In this document: positions 8,419-17,464 of the stretch, one piece after another
Layout: every line of letters starts with the position of its first letter
Numbering within the stretch: the first letter of the stretch is position 1
NCBI RefSeq assembly: GCF_900129555.1
Contig: NZ_FQWC01000005.1
Span: forward strand, 299,480-363,479
Source of the DNA: Flavobacterium defluvii
GTDB lineage: Bacteria; Bacteroidota; Bacteroidia; Flavobacteriales; Flavobacteriaceae
Length of the DNA: 64,000 bases
Direction of reading: 5' to 3'
Made by a program: the position numbers and the translations under genes
The notes under the pieces: model-generated
Databases searched by the model: none
What the model was told of the DNA's origin: nothing
Seen by the model: the letters and a program-made list of their open reading frames with translations, nothing else

Positions 8419-8632
8419 AACATTAGGTATTAAATATGAAAGAATTACAGAAGTCTGGTTTCAGAAATTATTCGTTAAAACCCTTACGAATTTACGCAAT
8501 ATTTTTCGGTTTTGTGCTCAATCGATATTAATTTACCAAGTATAGTTTGACTTTTTTTTAACTTTTAGAGTTAATGTATTCCGTTATTTTATGTTAAATT
8601 TACTTAATCTTTAATTTAAAATGCCCTTATAT

Positions 8633-9160
8633 ATGAAAAAACTGATCGTATCATTCGCTATAATTACAGCTTTAATTATTGGTTGTAAGACTAATACAAA
8701 ATCAAGTGATGCTAAAACTTTGACTGTAGCATTAGAACCAAAAAGCAATAGTACAGTAGCCGGAACTGCTACTTTTACTGAAAAAAATGGAAAAGTAACC
8801 TTTACGGCAAAAGTTTCTGGTTTACAGCCGGGAGTTCACGCCATACATATTCATGAAAAAGCAGATTGTACTGCAGCTGATGGAAGTTCAGCTGGCGGAC
8901 ACTGGAATCCTACTTTTAAAAAACACGGAAAATGGGGAGTGGGAGAATATCATAAAGGTGATATCGGAAATTTTACTGCCGACGATAAAGGTAACGGAAC
9001 AATTACTCTAACTACTGATGAATGGTGCATTGGCTGTGGAGATGCGACTAAAGATGTTCTTGGAAAAGGTTTAATTGTGCATCAGGGAACAGATGATTTT
9101 ACTACTCAGCCAACCGGAAATGCCGGAGGAAGAGTTGCCTGCGCAGGAATTATAAAATAA
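8633..9160 (+). CDS. sodC: Superoxide dismutase [Cu-Zn], lipoprotein
   Basis: The 175-residue protein carries a lipobox (ALIIGC) and the whole Cu/Zn-SOD core: copper ligands in HAIHIHEKADC, the zinc/copper region SAGGHWNP, GDIGNF, LIVHQGTDD and the end GNAGGRVACAGI. It converts superoxide to peroxide and oxygen in the cell envelope. I start at 8633 (MKKLIVSF) because it gives a proper lipoprotein signal; an in-frame ATG at 8621 would add only four residues. It is a single gene with its own terminator. Confidence 0.94.
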   Translation: MKKLIVSFAIITALIIGCKTNTKSSDAKTLTVALEPKSNSTVAGTATFTEKNGKVTFTAKVSGLQPGVHAIHIHEKADCTAADGSSAGGHWNPTFKKHGKWGVGEYHKGDIGNFTADDKGNGTITLTTDEWCIGCGDATKDVLGKGLIVHQGTDDFTTQPTGNAGGRVACAGIIK

Positions 9161-9170
9161 GAAAACATTG

Positions 9171-9205
9171 ATAACCACTATATTTCACAAAAATCTAGTG
9201 GTTAT
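9171..9205 (+). terminator. Terminator after sodC
   Basis: A 10-bp stem, ATAACCACTA with its complement, followed by TTTATTTTT, eleven bases after the sodC stop. Confidence 0.75.
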
Positions 9206-9268
9206 TTTATTTTTAATTCATGCTAAAACAAGAAAAAGATATAGCTTTGCAGCTATAAATTTAAAGCA

Positions 9269-10471
9269 ATGATTAATCCATCAGCACACGGCTGGATAGA
9301 CAAATTTTTTAGTGAGCAGAAGTTTTCAGAAGCTATTCCTTTTGAAACTACTGATTCCTTTTACTATAAAGTTAGAGAAACTGGTTTTATCTACGGTCAT
9401 ATTATTGCTATTGATTCTCAAATTCCAATTCCGATAAAAGGCTGGTTTAAAACCGAAATTTCTAAAGTTGCGTTACTTAATACCCTTTATCATGTTTTTT
9501 GTTTAGAAAAAAGAAATTCTGAACCCAATAACTTTATTGCCGAGGTTGTAAAATTCTACAAACAAATGAATCCTGAAGGCTTTAATTTGTTTAAAATTCT
9601 ACTGCCAAAAGATACTCCTTCACATTCGTTAGAAAGTATTATCGACGAAAGAGTGCAAACCAATGACAGTATCATTAGCAAAAACTTTTCGCATTTGGTA
9701 ACCAATGCGCTTTTGTTTATTGATGTTCTGGCTTTTAGGCAATATTTAGAACACGGAGTAATTCCTGAAAAATACTTAAAACGAATTGAAGAAACCGTTC
9801 TGGGAATTGTTGGTCTGGCACTAAAAACCAAAACCATCAAATCGCAGCACGACGATTTATTGATTAAACTTTTTGAAGCTTCTATTCGATATTCTAAATT
9901 TTCAAAAGTTACCGTTGATACTTTAGAGACTTTACAACTTGATTATTTTAAAAATACATTAGAACATTATTATTTAATCGACATGGCCGGAATGGCTTTG
10001 TGGAGTGACGGTGTTGTAGAAAATGAAGAAGCGTATTTCTTGTATTCTTTAGGCTCAATGATGGGCGTTTCTGATGATTTTGTAAAAACAACCATCGATA
10101 CGACTCATAATTTTATAACGACCCATAAAAAGAAAATTCCGTATTTTAATTACTCAAATCCTGTAAAACATTTTTACGATCAAATGACGCACAGCGTTGT
10201 AAAACTGATTATAAGAAACAAAAACAGATTAATTAAAGAAATTGTTCAGAGTAAGGAGTTAATGGTTTTACTGGCATATTCTACAACCAGAGATTTGGAT
10301 GCAAAGGAAAAGAAAAAGGTAAAAAAACAACTTTTAGACATTTGTAAAACGATTCCGTCCTTAACGATATTTTTACTTCCGGGCGGAAGTTTATTACTGC
10401 CAATATTGATTAAATTTATCCCGACAATGCTTCCATCAGCTTTTAATGAAAATCTGGATGAAAACGAATAA
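9269..10471 (+). CDS. LETM1-like protein
   Basis: The 400-residue protein is mostly helical. Its C-terminal segment (about residues 340-392) reads KKQLLDICKTIPSLTIFLLPGGSLLLPILIKFIPTMLPSAF (given here as the motif region), which closely follows the LETM1 core around its membrane-facing hydrophobic stretch. A central part with DGVVENEEAYFLYSLGSMMGVSD looks like a TerB-type acidic helical segment. Eukaryotic LETM1 acts in mitochondrial cation exchange. The flavobacterial relatives are, as I recall, labelled LETM1-related biofilm-associated proteins, without biochemical proof. There is no signal peptide, so inner-membrane association is likely. It is a single gene with a shared terminator. Confidence 0.75.
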   Translation: MINPSAHGWIDKFFSEQKFSEAIPFETTDSFYYKVRETGFIYGHIIAIDSQIPIPIKGWFKTEISKVALLNTLYHVFCLEKRNSEPNNFIAEVVKFYKQMNPEGFNLFKILLPKDTPSHSLESIIDERVQTNDSIISKNFSHLVTNALLFIDVLAFRQYLEHGVIPEKYLKRIEETVLGIVGLALKTKTIKSQHDDLLIKLFEASIRYSKFSKVTVDTLETLQLDYFKNTLEHYYLIDMAGMALWSDGVVENEEAYFLYSLGSMMGVSDDFVKTTIDTTHNFITTHKKKIPYFNYSNPVKHFYDQMTHSVVKLIIRNKNRLIKEIVQSKELMVLLAYSTTRDLDAKEKKKVKKQLLDICKTIPSLTIFLLPGGSLLLPILIKFIPTMLPSAFNENLDENE

Positions 10472-10472
10472 A

Positions 10473-10505
10473 AAAAATCGCCCTTTCTCAAGGGCGATTT
10501 TTTTT
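10473..10505. terminator. Bidirectional terminator
   Basis: A 13-bp stem (AAAAATCGCCCTT, 4-nt loop, complement) lies directly after the LETM1-like stop and before the convergent carbonic anhydrase, with A and T runs on its two sides. Confidence 0.9.
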
Positions 10506-10515
10506 ATTTTAATTA

Positions 10516-11151
10516 TTAAAGATCCAATTGGTAAACTTCATCTAACTCATCATTCGAAGCAATATTTACATTTAAATCAGTTACAAAACCAGAATTTAAA
10601 CCGTAAACCCATCCGTGAAGCATTAAGTCTTGCCCGTTTTTCCAAGCGTTCTGAACAATTGAAGTCTTTGCTAAGTTGTAAACTTGTTCTTTAGTATTGA
10701 TTTCAACAAAAGCATTAAAACGCTCTTCTTCATTCTCAATTGAATTTAAATATTTATCATGCAGACGATATTCATCTTTAATGTGGCGTAACCAGTTATC
10801 AATAATTCCAACTGATTGATGTCCCATTGCAGCTTTAACACCACCGCATCCGTAGTGTCCACATACGATAATGTGCTTTATTTTCAAAACATTTACAGCA
10901 TAATCCAGTACACTTAACATATTCATATCAGAGTGAACCACCATGTTAGCAATATTTCTGTGTACAAAAACTTCGCCAGGTTTAGCACCAACAATTTCGT
11001 TTGCCGGAACACGGCTGTCCGAACATCCAATCCATAACAATGGCGGCTGTTGTCCTTTTGCCAGATCAGCAAAATAGTTAGGATCTTTTGCTAATGAAGT
11101 TTCAACCCACTTTTTATTGTTTTCTAATAACTGCTCATAAAATTTTCTCAT
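10516..11151 (-). CDS. can: Beta-class carbonic anhydrase
   Basis: A 211-residue beta-carbonic anhydrase. The zinc ligands are C43 in IGCSDSR, H99 and C102 in VCGHYGCGG, with D45/R47 as the conserved dyad. It interconverts CO2 and bicarbonate in the cytoplasm. I use the start at 11151 (MRKFYEQLL), which matches the family; an in-frame ATG at 11196 would add 15 lysine-rich residues of no family resemblance. The upstream gene on the same strand encodes a SulP-type anion transporter, and together they suggest bicarbonate uptake and use. Confidence 0.95.
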   Translation of the reverse strand: MRKFYEQLLENNKKWVETSLAKDPNYFADLAKGQQPPLLWIGCSDSRVPANEIVGAKPGEVFVHRNIANMVVHSDMNMLSVLDYAVNVLKIKHIIVCGHYGCGGVKAAMGHQSVGIIDNWLRHIKDEYRLHDKYLNSIENEEERFNAFVEINTKEQVYNLAKTSIVQNAWKNGQDLMLHGWVYGLNSGFVTDLNVNIASNDELDEVYQLDL

Positions 11152-11272
11152 CTTTTTTTGTTTTTTTTTGGAATTATCAATGCTCAAGCATATCAAAAAG
11201 ACTTTTGTGTAAAGTTATTTAAATTTTGATATTTCTCAAACCCGATAAATATCTTTATTTAGATAATTTGTT

Positions 11273-12922
11273 TTAAAACTTTTCTTTTACTTCTTCTTTT
11301 TTTACTAATGCACGTTTAGCAACGTCATAATAATGTTCAATTGTAACGTGATTGTTGTTTTCAGGAGTATTTTCTAATTCGTATGCTTCTTTAAAACCTT
11401 TCAGTTTTACTTTGATATTCTCGTCAATAGCACGTGTTTCTTTAAACTCGCGAATTAAATCCAGAACATCATGTGCAATATACTCGGTATCATGAGCATT
11501 TATAATTACTTTAGAATTTTCCGGAATTTCATTTAATGTCTGCTTTATAGCAGCTTTGTTTAAAAAAGAGACTTCCTGAGCTAAATCGATATGAATGATA
11601 TCGCCATCCTCATATTCTTCTTTTTTGAAGATATATGCTCTTTTCAAATTACCTCTTAAAACAAAAATTATACTAATAATAATTCCCAGAGCAACTCCTT
11701 TAAGCAAATCTGTAGCAACAACAAAGACCAAAGTTGCAATAAAAGGGACAAACTGGTATTTTCCCTTTTTCCAGAAATGCATAAAGGTAGCTGGCTTTGC
11801 TAGTTTATAACCAACCAAAATTAAAACCGTAGCCAGTGTTGCTAATGGAATTTTATTTAAAATCATAGGAATAGTCAAAACACTTATCAGTAAAAGCACA
11901 CCGTGAATTATGGTTGACATTTTGGATTTCGCCCCGGCATTATTATTTGCAGATGTTCTCACAACCACAGAAGTCATAGGTAAACCTCCCAAAAGTGAAC
12001 TCACAACATTACCAATACCCTGCGCTCTAAGTTCAACATTTGTATCTGTATAGCGTTTTTGAACGTCCATTCTGTCTGAAGCTTCAATACACAAAAGCGT
12101 TTCTATAGAAGCAACAATGGCAATTGTAACCCCTACAACCCAAACCTGCGGATTTGATACTGCAGAAAAGTTTGGTAAAATTAGAATTGATTTAAAATCA
12201 TCAAAAGATTTTGGAACTGGCAAAGAAACCAAATGCTCTTTTGCAATCGCCAATGAGCTTCCTGTAGATATAAAAAATTCGTTTAGTAAAACTCCTAAAA
12301 TAACAGCTATAAGTGCACCCGGAACTAATTTTAATCGCTTTAAAAAAGGAACTTTATCCCATGAAATTAAGATTACAAGTGAAATTATCGAAATTACAAC
12401 TGCACCTAATTGAATATGATTCAACACATCGAAAAGAAATGAAAATGAATTGCTTCCATCATTTTGAATAAAAGCCTGATCACCTTCAAAATCAGCATCG
12501 TAACCAAAGGCGTGTGGAATTTGTTTCAGAATAATAATAATTCCGATACCGGCAAGCATTCCTTCGATTACGTTAGTTGGAAAATAATTTGATATACTTC
12601 CGGCTTTTAAAAATCCTAATGCCAATTGAATTAGTCCTGCAATAAAAACAGACAGTAAAAATACATCAAAGGCACCAAAATCAGTAATAGCGGTTAGTAC
12701 AATAGCTGTTAAACCAGCCGCAGGCCCCGAAACGCTAATATGTGACTGGCTTAAATAACCTACCACAATACCACCAACAACACCTGCAATAATTCCAGAA
12801 AATAACGGCGCTCCAGAGGCCATTGCAATACCTAAACACAATGGAAGAGCCACCAAAAAAACCACTAAACCTGATGCAAAATCAGACTTAAGGTTGGCAA
12901 AAAGATTGATTTTTTTTGTCAT
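11273..12922 (-). CDS. SulP-family anion (probable bicarbonate) transporter
   Basis: The 549-residue protein has about a dozen hydrophobic segments, starting with a SulP N-terminus (FASGLVVFLVALPLCLGIAMASGAPLFSGI, motif region) and the typical SGPAAGLTAIV segment. A C-terminal STAS-like domain follows (about residues 430-530; VVINAHDTEYIAHDVLDLIREF region). SulP proteins carry sulfate, bicarbonate or other anions across the inner membrane. Placement just upstream of a carbonic anhydrase gene favours bicarbonate, but that is inference from context; sulfate remains possible. The gap to the carbonic anhydrase gene is 121 bp, so they may or may not be co-transcribed. Confidence 0.88.
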   Translation of the reverse strand: MTKKINLFANLKSDFASGLVVFLVALPLCLGIAMASGAPLFSGIIAGVVGGIVVGYLSQSHISVSGPAAGLTAIVLTAITDFGAFDVFLLSVFIAGLIQLALGFLKAGSISNYFPTNVIEGMLAGIGIIIILKQIPHAFGYDADFEGDQAFIQNDGSNSFSFLFDVLNHIQLGAVVISIISLVILISWDKVPFLKRLKLVPGALIAVILGVLLNEFFISTGSSLAIAKEHLVSLPVPKSFDDFKSILILPNFSAVSNPQVWVVGVTIAIVASIETLLCIEASDRMDVQKRYTDTNVELRAQGIGNVVSSLLGGLPMTSVVVRTSANNNAGAKSKMSTIIHGVLLLISVLTIPMILNKIPLATLATVLILVGYKLAKPATFMHFWKKGKYQFVPFIATLVFVVATDLLKGVALGIIISIIFVLRGNLKRAYIFKKEEYEDGDIIHIDLAQEVSFLNKAAIKQTLNEIPENSKVIINAHDTEYIAHDVLDLIREFKETRAIDENIKVKLKGFKEAYELENTPENNNHVTIEHYYDVAKRALVKKEEVKEKF

Positions 12923-13004
12923 AATACAATACTAAAAATGGATACATTAAAACTTTCTGCATTTAAATTTTTAAATACAGTTGTTTTTTAAATAATCGGA
13001 AGTA

Positions 13005-13283
13005 TTATGCCAAGTTGGGAGGTGGAGCAAATATGCTCGGAGAAATATTATCTAGTTTTACGATGTTTTCAGAAACAATCGTTTTCTTTTCAATATAAAC
13101 AGGAAGCGGCACTTCATGTTCTAAAATTATTGGATGAACTACAGATTTAAGTTCTTTATGAACTTCTTCTTCAGAAAAATTAAAAGACACACAAGAGCTT
13201 CCTTTCTTAATCGCCTGAACAATTGTCGGGGTCGATAAGAAAGCAATAAATATGAATAATAATATGCGTGCCAGTATTTTCAT
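13005..13283 (-). CDS. Small secreted protein, unknown
   Basis: The 92-residue product has an N-terminal hydrophobic segment ending TIVQA, consistent with a signal peptide, followed by an acidic stretch (SEEEVHKEL) and a proline-rich end (SIFAPPPNLA). I recognise no domain. I prefer the ATG at 13283, which begins right at the signal peptide; one at 13307 adds eight residues. It lies upstream of the SulP gene on the same strand, 82 bp away, and could be co-transcribed. No function is assigned. Confidence 0.6.
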   Translation of the reverse strand: MKILARILLFIFIAFLSTPTIVQAIKKGSSCVSFNFSEEEVHKELKSVVHPIILEHEVPLPVYIEKKTIVSENIVKLDNISPSIFAPPPNLA

Positions 13284-13358
13284 CGAAACAAAAATAGCGT
13301 TAAACAAATTAAATCAAAGCTAGCAGCCAAAAATTTTATACAATTTTAACAAAAATAT

Positions 13359-13394
13359 AAAAGCAGAACAATCAAACAAGACGATTCTGCTTTT
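13359..13394 (-). terminator. Terminator of dps
   Basis: A 10-bp stem (AAAAGCAGAA and complement) with a 16-nt loop. On the minus strand it is followed by a T-rich stretch, and it lies 23 bases past the dps stop. Confidence 0.7.
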
Positions 13395-13416
13395 TAAAAT
13401 ATTCATAAACAACTTA

Positions 13417-13896
13417 TTACAAAGTTTCATCAAGCCATGCATTCATCATCCAAATGGTTTTTTCCTGCTCTGAAATAAAGTCGCTCATCATTGAATTTGT
13501 ACCTTCATCGTTAATTTCTGCCGATTTATTTAAAATGTCTCTTTCGATTTTTAATAAATCAGACAATGAATTTACGATTAACTGAACCGCTTTTTCATCA
13601 TTTGAAATGTTTTTTCCAACAGTTAATTTATTGTTGGCAATATAATCTTCAAAAGTATGTAATGGAGTTCCGCCAATTGTTAAAACTCGCTCGGCTATCA
13701 TATCTATTTTTAATTGAGAATCTGTATATAGTTCTTCAAATTTTACATGTAGATCAAAGAAACGTTTTCCACGAATATTCCAATGAATTCCTCTCAAATT
13801 TTGATAGTAAACTTGAAAATTAGACAATAACACATTCAATTCTTTCACTAACAATTCTGATTCTTTTACAGGTAATCCTAAAATATTTGTTTTCAT
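13417..13896 (-). CDS. dps: Dps-family DNA-protection/ferritin-like protein
   Basis: A 159-residue Dps protein. The inter-subunit ferroxidase ligands expected of the family are visible as H38 in GIHWNIRG, H50, D65 and E69 in LKIDMIAERVLTIGG. Dps dodecamers oxidise and store iron with peroxide and protect DNA in stress. I use the ATG at 13896 (MKTNILGLP); two further ATGs lie within nine bases upstream. It is divergent from oxyR, the arrangement expected for a peroxide-controlled gene. A matching -7 box, TAAATTTG on the minus strand (13927-13934), supports transcription from the shared intergenic region. Confidence 0.93.
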   Translation of the reverse strand: MKTNILGLPVKESELLVKELNVLLSNFQVYYQNLRGIHWNIRGKRFFDLHVKFEELYTDSQLKIDMIAERVLTIGGTPLHTFEDYIANNKLTVGKNISNDEKAVQLIVNSLSDLLKIERDILNKSAEINDEGTNSMMSDFISEQEKTIWMMNAWLDETL

Positions 13897-13926
13897 AATC
13901 ATCATTTTTTATAACTAAGTTTACTA

Positions 13927-13934
13927 CAAATTTA
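13927..13934 (-). promoter_or_regulatory. Probable -7 element of dps
   Basis: On the minus strand this reads TAAATTTG, an exact fit to the flavobacterial TANNTTTG box, 30 bases before the dps start. No clear TTG is seen at -33, which would fit dependence on an activator such as OxyR. Confidence 0.55.
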
Positions 13935-13978
13935 AAGGAACTTCTTTAAAAAAATTATAAAAAAAAATTATATTTACC

Positions 13979-13986
13979 TATTTTTG
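13979..13986 (+). promoter_or_regulatory. Probable -7 element of oxyR
   Basis: TATTTTTG matches TANNTTTG and lies 20 bases before the oxyR start. The upstream spacer is A/T tract DNA with no clear TTG. Confidence 0.5.
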
Positions 13987-14006
13987 CATCAAAAATTACT
14001 ATCAAG

Positions 14007-14954
14007 ATGACTATAACTCAATTACAATATGTATTAGCTGTTGCAGAGCATAAAAACTTTACACTTGCTGCCGAAAAGTGTTTTGTTACGCAGCCAACAT
14101 TAAGTATGCAGATTCAGAAAATTGAAGAAGAACTTAATATTTTAATTTTCGACAGAAGTAAAAAACCAATACAGCTTACAGACATTGGACAAAAGATTGT
14201 GAGCCAGGCAAAAAATATTGTAAACGAGGCCGACAGAATCAAAGATATTGTCGAGCAGCAAAAAGGCTTTATTGGCGGAGAATTTCGTCTAGGAATTATT
14301 CCGACTATTATGCCAACACTTTTACCAATGTTTTTAAACAATTTCATTAAGAAATATCCAAAAGTTAAGCTTTTAATTGAAGAGCTTAATACAGATGAAA
14401 TTATCATAAAACTAAAAAACGGACACCTTGATGCGGCCATTGCTGCCACTCCGCTTGAAGACGAAAAGATAAAAGAGATCGTTTTGTATTTCGAGCCTTT
14501 TGTCGCTTATATTCCGGAACATCATCACAGTTTTCAAAAAGAAGAAATTGAAGTTGCCGATTTAAATATTAATGAAATCCTGCTTTTACAAGACGGACAT
14601 TGTTTTAGAGACGGAATTTTAAATTTATGTAAAAATGGATCTGACATCGACCAAAACAATTTCCAGATTCAAAGCGGAAGTTTTGAAACCCTTATAAAAT
14701 TAGCCGACGAAGGTTTGGGCACAACGTTACTTCCGTACTTGCACACCTTAGACTTAAAAGAATCCGATAAACTAAAGCTCCGAAACTTTAAGGAACCAAA
14801 ACCTGCCCGTGAGGTAAGTTTGATTTATCCAAAAAGCGAATTAAAAATGCAAATCATCGACGCAATACGATCTACAATTGCAGGGGTTGTAAAAGGCGCA
14901 ATTGTTTTTCAGAATGTTCAAATCATTAGTCCGCTGCAAAAAAAGCCAGCATAA
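14007..14954 (+). CDS. oxyR: Hydrogen peroxide-sensing LysR-family regulator OxyR
   Basis: The 315-residue protein has an N-terminal LysR winged helix (LQYVLAVAEHKNFTLAAEKC) and a substrate-binding-type effector domain. The two redox cysteines fall at C199 (QDGHCFRD) and C208 (NLCKN), the same numbers and local sequence as in E. coli OxyR, which is strong support. Oxidation by peroxide forms the C199-C208 disulfide and switches on defence genes. It is transcribed away from dps, a likely target. A hairpin terminator follows directly. Confidence 0.95.
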   Translation: MTITQLQYVLAVAEHKNFTLAAEKCFVTQPTLSMQIQKIEEELNILIFDRSKKPIQLTDIGQKIVSQAKNIVNEADRIKDIVEQQKGFIGGEFRLGIIPTIMPTLLPMFLNNFIKKYPKVKLLIEELNTDEIIIKLKNGHLDAAIAATPLEDEKIKEIVLYFEPFVAYIPEHHHSFQKEEIEVADLNINEILLLQDGHCFRDGILNLCKNGSDIDQNNFQIQSGSFETLIKLADEGLGTTLLPYLHTLDLKESDKLKLRNFKEPKPAREVSLIYPKSELKMQIIDAIRSTIAGVVKGAIVFQNVQIISPLQKKPA

Positions 14955-14955
14955 A

Positions 14956-14980
14956 AAAAGGAGCCAGTTTGGCTCCTTTT
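14956..14980. terminator. Terminator between oxyR and convergent small gene
   Basis: A perfect 11-bp stem (AAAAGGAGCCA, 3-nt loop, complement) with flanking A-run and T-run, immediately after the oxyR stop; usable from both sides. Confidence 0.9.
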
Positions 14981-14983
14981 CTT

Positions 14984-15181
14984 TTATACTTTAATTAGCT
15001 GTAGACTTGGTTTTAATTCTGGTTTTTCAATAATGAAATTTAATAACCATTCTTGCAATTGTTCCATTTCGTATGGTAACAGTGTTTTGATAGCTTTTTC
15101 TAATTCTTTGCAGAAAAGTACCGGATCGAAACTAACTCTTTCAAGTATTGATTTCGTGTAATCAAACATCATTTTTGACAT
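14984..15181 (-). CDS. Conserved-looking small protein, unknown
   Basis: A 65-residue protein with no signal peptide, predicted helical: FDYTKSILERVSFDPVLFCKELEKAIKTLLPYEM followed by LQEWLLNF. The codon use and the tight fit with the shared terminator support a real gene. I recall similar small proteins near oxyR in flavobacteria but cannot verify that. No function is assigned. Confidence 0.65.
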   Translation of the reverse strand: MSKMMFDYTKSILERVSFDPVLFCKELEKAIKTLLPYEMEQLQEWLLNFIIEKPELKPSLQLIKV

Positions 15182-15345
15182 AATAAAATAAGATTTTGGG
15201 GTTATCTATATTTTTAAACTCGCACCAAATGTAAACATTAATCACATATAAAGTTTCTTTTTAACTTATTTTTTTAAAAACTTTATCAACGAATACGTTT
15301 TCTTAGTACATATAAATCAATATAGAACCATTCTAAATAATTTAA

Positions 15346-16020
15346 TCATACCTTTTTAAAGGCTCTAAACATTTCTCGTTTTCCCGGCGGGCCTGCCAAT
15401 TTTTCGACTGTAAACCCAACAGCAATCATGCTTCTTTTAACCACTCCGCGAGCCGCATAAGTAACCAGAACTCCATTTGGTTTTAGACTATTGTACATTT
15501 TCTGAAAAATTTCGGTACTCCAAAGCTCCGGCTGCACGCGATATCCGAAGGCATCAAAGTAAATCAAATCAAAAATTTCAAAATCGTCTATTTCATCAAA
15601 AAATTGTTTCCTTTTGGTTAACGAGAAACGGCTGCTAATTTCTATTTTCTTATCCCATTCTGTTTTATGCATTTTTTCGAAAATGTTATCAAATTCCAAT
15701 GCATTGAGTTCCGCAACATAATTCATCGCAACAACTTCTTCTGCATTGACAGGATACGCCTCTACTCCAACGTAATCGATTTCCTGCTGTTTATTTTCTG
15801 ATTCTAAAAAAGTTATAAAAGCATTTAAACCAGTTCCAAAACCAATTTCCATTATGCTAACAGGATTATTTTCAAATAATGAAAGTCCGTTCTTTATAAA
15901 GACATGCTTTGCTTCCTGAATTGCACCGTGTTTTGAGTGGTAACTTTCATTCCATTCTTCTAAATGAATTGTAGTTGAACCATCTAACGTTTTAATTATT
16001 TCTCTTTTCACAATTTTCAA
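15346..16020 (-). CDS. mnmD: tRNA 5-methylaminomethyl-2-thiouridine methyltransferase (MnmD)
   Basis: A 224-residue stand-alone MnmD-like methyltransferase. It shows the SAM-binding GFGTGLNAFITFLES loop, the acidic YVGVEAYP strand, the DLIYFDAFGYRVQPELWS segment typical of MnmC/MnmD, and the GPPGKREMFRA end. E. coli MnmC fuses this activity to an FAD oxidase; here only the methyltransferase half is present, as is common in Bacteroidetes. It would finish the mnm5s2U modification at the tRNA wobble position. The gene stands alone, divergent from ilvE across a 301-bp gap. Confidence 0.88.
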   Translation of the reverse strand: MKIVKREIIKTLDGSTTIHLEEWNESYHSKHGAIQEAKHVFIKNGLSLFENNPVSIMEIGFGTGLNAFITFLESENKQQEIDYVGVEAYPVNAEEVVAMNYVAELNALEFDNIFEKMHKTEWDKKIEISSRFSLTKRKQFFDEIDDFEIFDLIYFDAFGYRVQPELWSTEIFQKMYNSLKPNGVLVTYAARGVVKRSMIAVGFTVEKLAGPPGKREMFRAFKKV

Positions 16021-16321
16021 ATTTTACAATGGCGAATTCTTGATTTTCAATCCATTTTAACAATCAAATGTAATCAAAACAAATGCGTAAAGCCTTAAAA
16101 AACGACAGTTTTTTCACAAATTCTTTATAAAACTTCGCTAAAATTTTAGGTTTATTATAAGATAAATAAATCTCAGTCAAACACAGGAATTAATGCAGTT
16201 TTACCAAGTAATTTATATATTTTTCCGTAATTTTGCATTCAGGAAAACCTATTCTTCATCAGATCATTACATTAGATTTTCATCTGAAAGAATACAAATT
16301 AGATAAAAACTTTACATAATT
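16021..16321. other. Intergenic region between mnmD and ilvE
   Basis: This 301-bp divergent gap holds no ORF I can support. It is AT-rich and contains the likely ilvE promoter at 16228-16235. There is no recognisable attenuator or leader peptide rich in branched-chain residues. Confidence 0.6.
16228..16235 (+). promoter_or_regulatory. Probable -7 element of ilvE
   Basis: TAATTTTG fits TANNTTTG, 86 bases before the ilvE start, which implies a 5' untranslated leader of about 80 nt. No clear -33 TTG is seen. Confidence 0.45.
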
Positions 16322-17392
16322 ATGAGTACAACTCAAACTAGCAAAATTGAAATCAGAAAAGCTACTTCTTCTAAGATAAGCTCTGTAGACTTTGAAAACT
16401 TAAGTTTTGGTGCTGTATTTACAGACCATTTATTTGAATGTGATTACAAAAACGGACAATGGCAGACTCCGGTCATTAAACCTTATGCGCCGATTTTGAT
16501 GGATCCTTCTTCTAAAGTCTTTCATTACGGACAAGCGATTTTTGAAGGAATGAAAGCTTACAAAGATGAAAATAATGATGTTTGGTTGTTTAGACCTGAT
16601 GAAAACTACAAACGTTTCAACAATTCTGCTATACGCATGGCAATGCCGGAAGTTCCGGAAGATATTTTCATGGAAGGGTTAAATGAATTATTAAAAATTG
16701 ATCAGGAATGGATTCAAAGAGGTAACGGAGCAAGTATGTATATCCGTCCTTTTATGATTGCTACGGGACCTGGAGTTATTGCAAATCCTTCTGACGAATA
16801 TAAATTTATGATTTTACTTTCTCCTGCAAAAGCATATTACGGAGGTGAAGTAAAAGTTATTATTGCCGAACATTACAGTAGAGCTGCAAATGGAGGAATT
16901 GGTGCTGCAAAAGCTGCCGGAAACTATGCTGCTCAGTTTTACCCAACAAACTTAGCAAACAAAGATGGTTTCCAGCAAGTTATCTGGACTGACGACGCTA
17001 CACATACAAAACTGGAAGAGGCGGGAACAATGAACGTTTTCTTCAGAATCAATGATACTTTATTAACAGCTCCAACAAGTGAAAGGATTTTAGATGGTGT
17101 TACCAGAAAAAGTTTAATTGCAATGGCAGAAAAAGAAGGATTGAATGTTGAAGTTCGTCCGGTAATTGTTTCAGAATTGGTTGAAGCTGCTAAAAACGGA
17201 TCATTAAAAGAAATCTTCGGAGCTGGAACTGCTGCTGTTATCAGCGTAATCAAAGGATTCTCATATAAAGGTGAATATTTTGAAATGGCTCCAATTGAAA
17301 ATTCATACGCTTCATTCTTAAAAGAAAAACTAACAAGTCTTCAAAATAAACTTTCTGAAGATACTTACGGATGGACAGTTAAAGTTCAATAA
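16322..17392 (+). CDS. ilvE: Branched-chain amino-acid aminotransferase
   Basis: The 356-residue protein is a fold-type IV PLP aminotransferase. It contains FHYGQAIFEGMKAY at the substrate pocket, the PLP lysine K197 in GAAKAAGNYAA, LEEAGTMNVFF, and the DGVTRKSLIAMA segment. It exchanges amino groups between Ile, Leu, Val and 2-oxoglutarate. The length and motifs fit the larger BCAT subgroup found in Bacteroidetes. It is a single-gene unit with a hairpin terminator. Confidence 0.94.
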   Translation: MSTTQTSKIEIRKATSSKISSVDFENLSFGAVFTDHLFECDYKNGQWQTPVIKPYAPILMDPSSKVFHYGQAIFEGMKAYKDENNDVWLFRPDENYKRFNNSAIRMAMPEVPEDIFMEGLNELLKIDQEWIQRGNGASMYIRPFMIATGPGVIANPSDEYKFMILLSPAKAYYGGEVKVIIAEHYSRAANGGIGAAKAAGNYAAQFYPTNLANKDGFQQVIWTDDATHTKLEEAGTMNVFFRINDTLLTAPTSERILDGVTRKSLIAMAEKEGLNVEVRPVIVSELVEAAKNGSLKEIFGAGTAAVISVIKGFSYKGEYFEMAPIENSYASFLKEKLTSLQNKLSEDTYGWTVKVQ

Positions 17393-17412
17393 TCCAAAAT
17401 CAGAATAAAAAC

Positions 17413-17446
17413 AAAACCCGACAGCATTTCGTTGTCGGGTTTTTTA
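17413..17446 (+). terminator. Terminator of ilvE
   Basis: An 11-bp stem (AAAACCCGACA and complement, 9-nt loop) followed by a run of T, 20 bases after the ilvE stop. Confidence 0.9.
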
Positions 17447-17464
17447 TTATCTGTAACTTATTTA

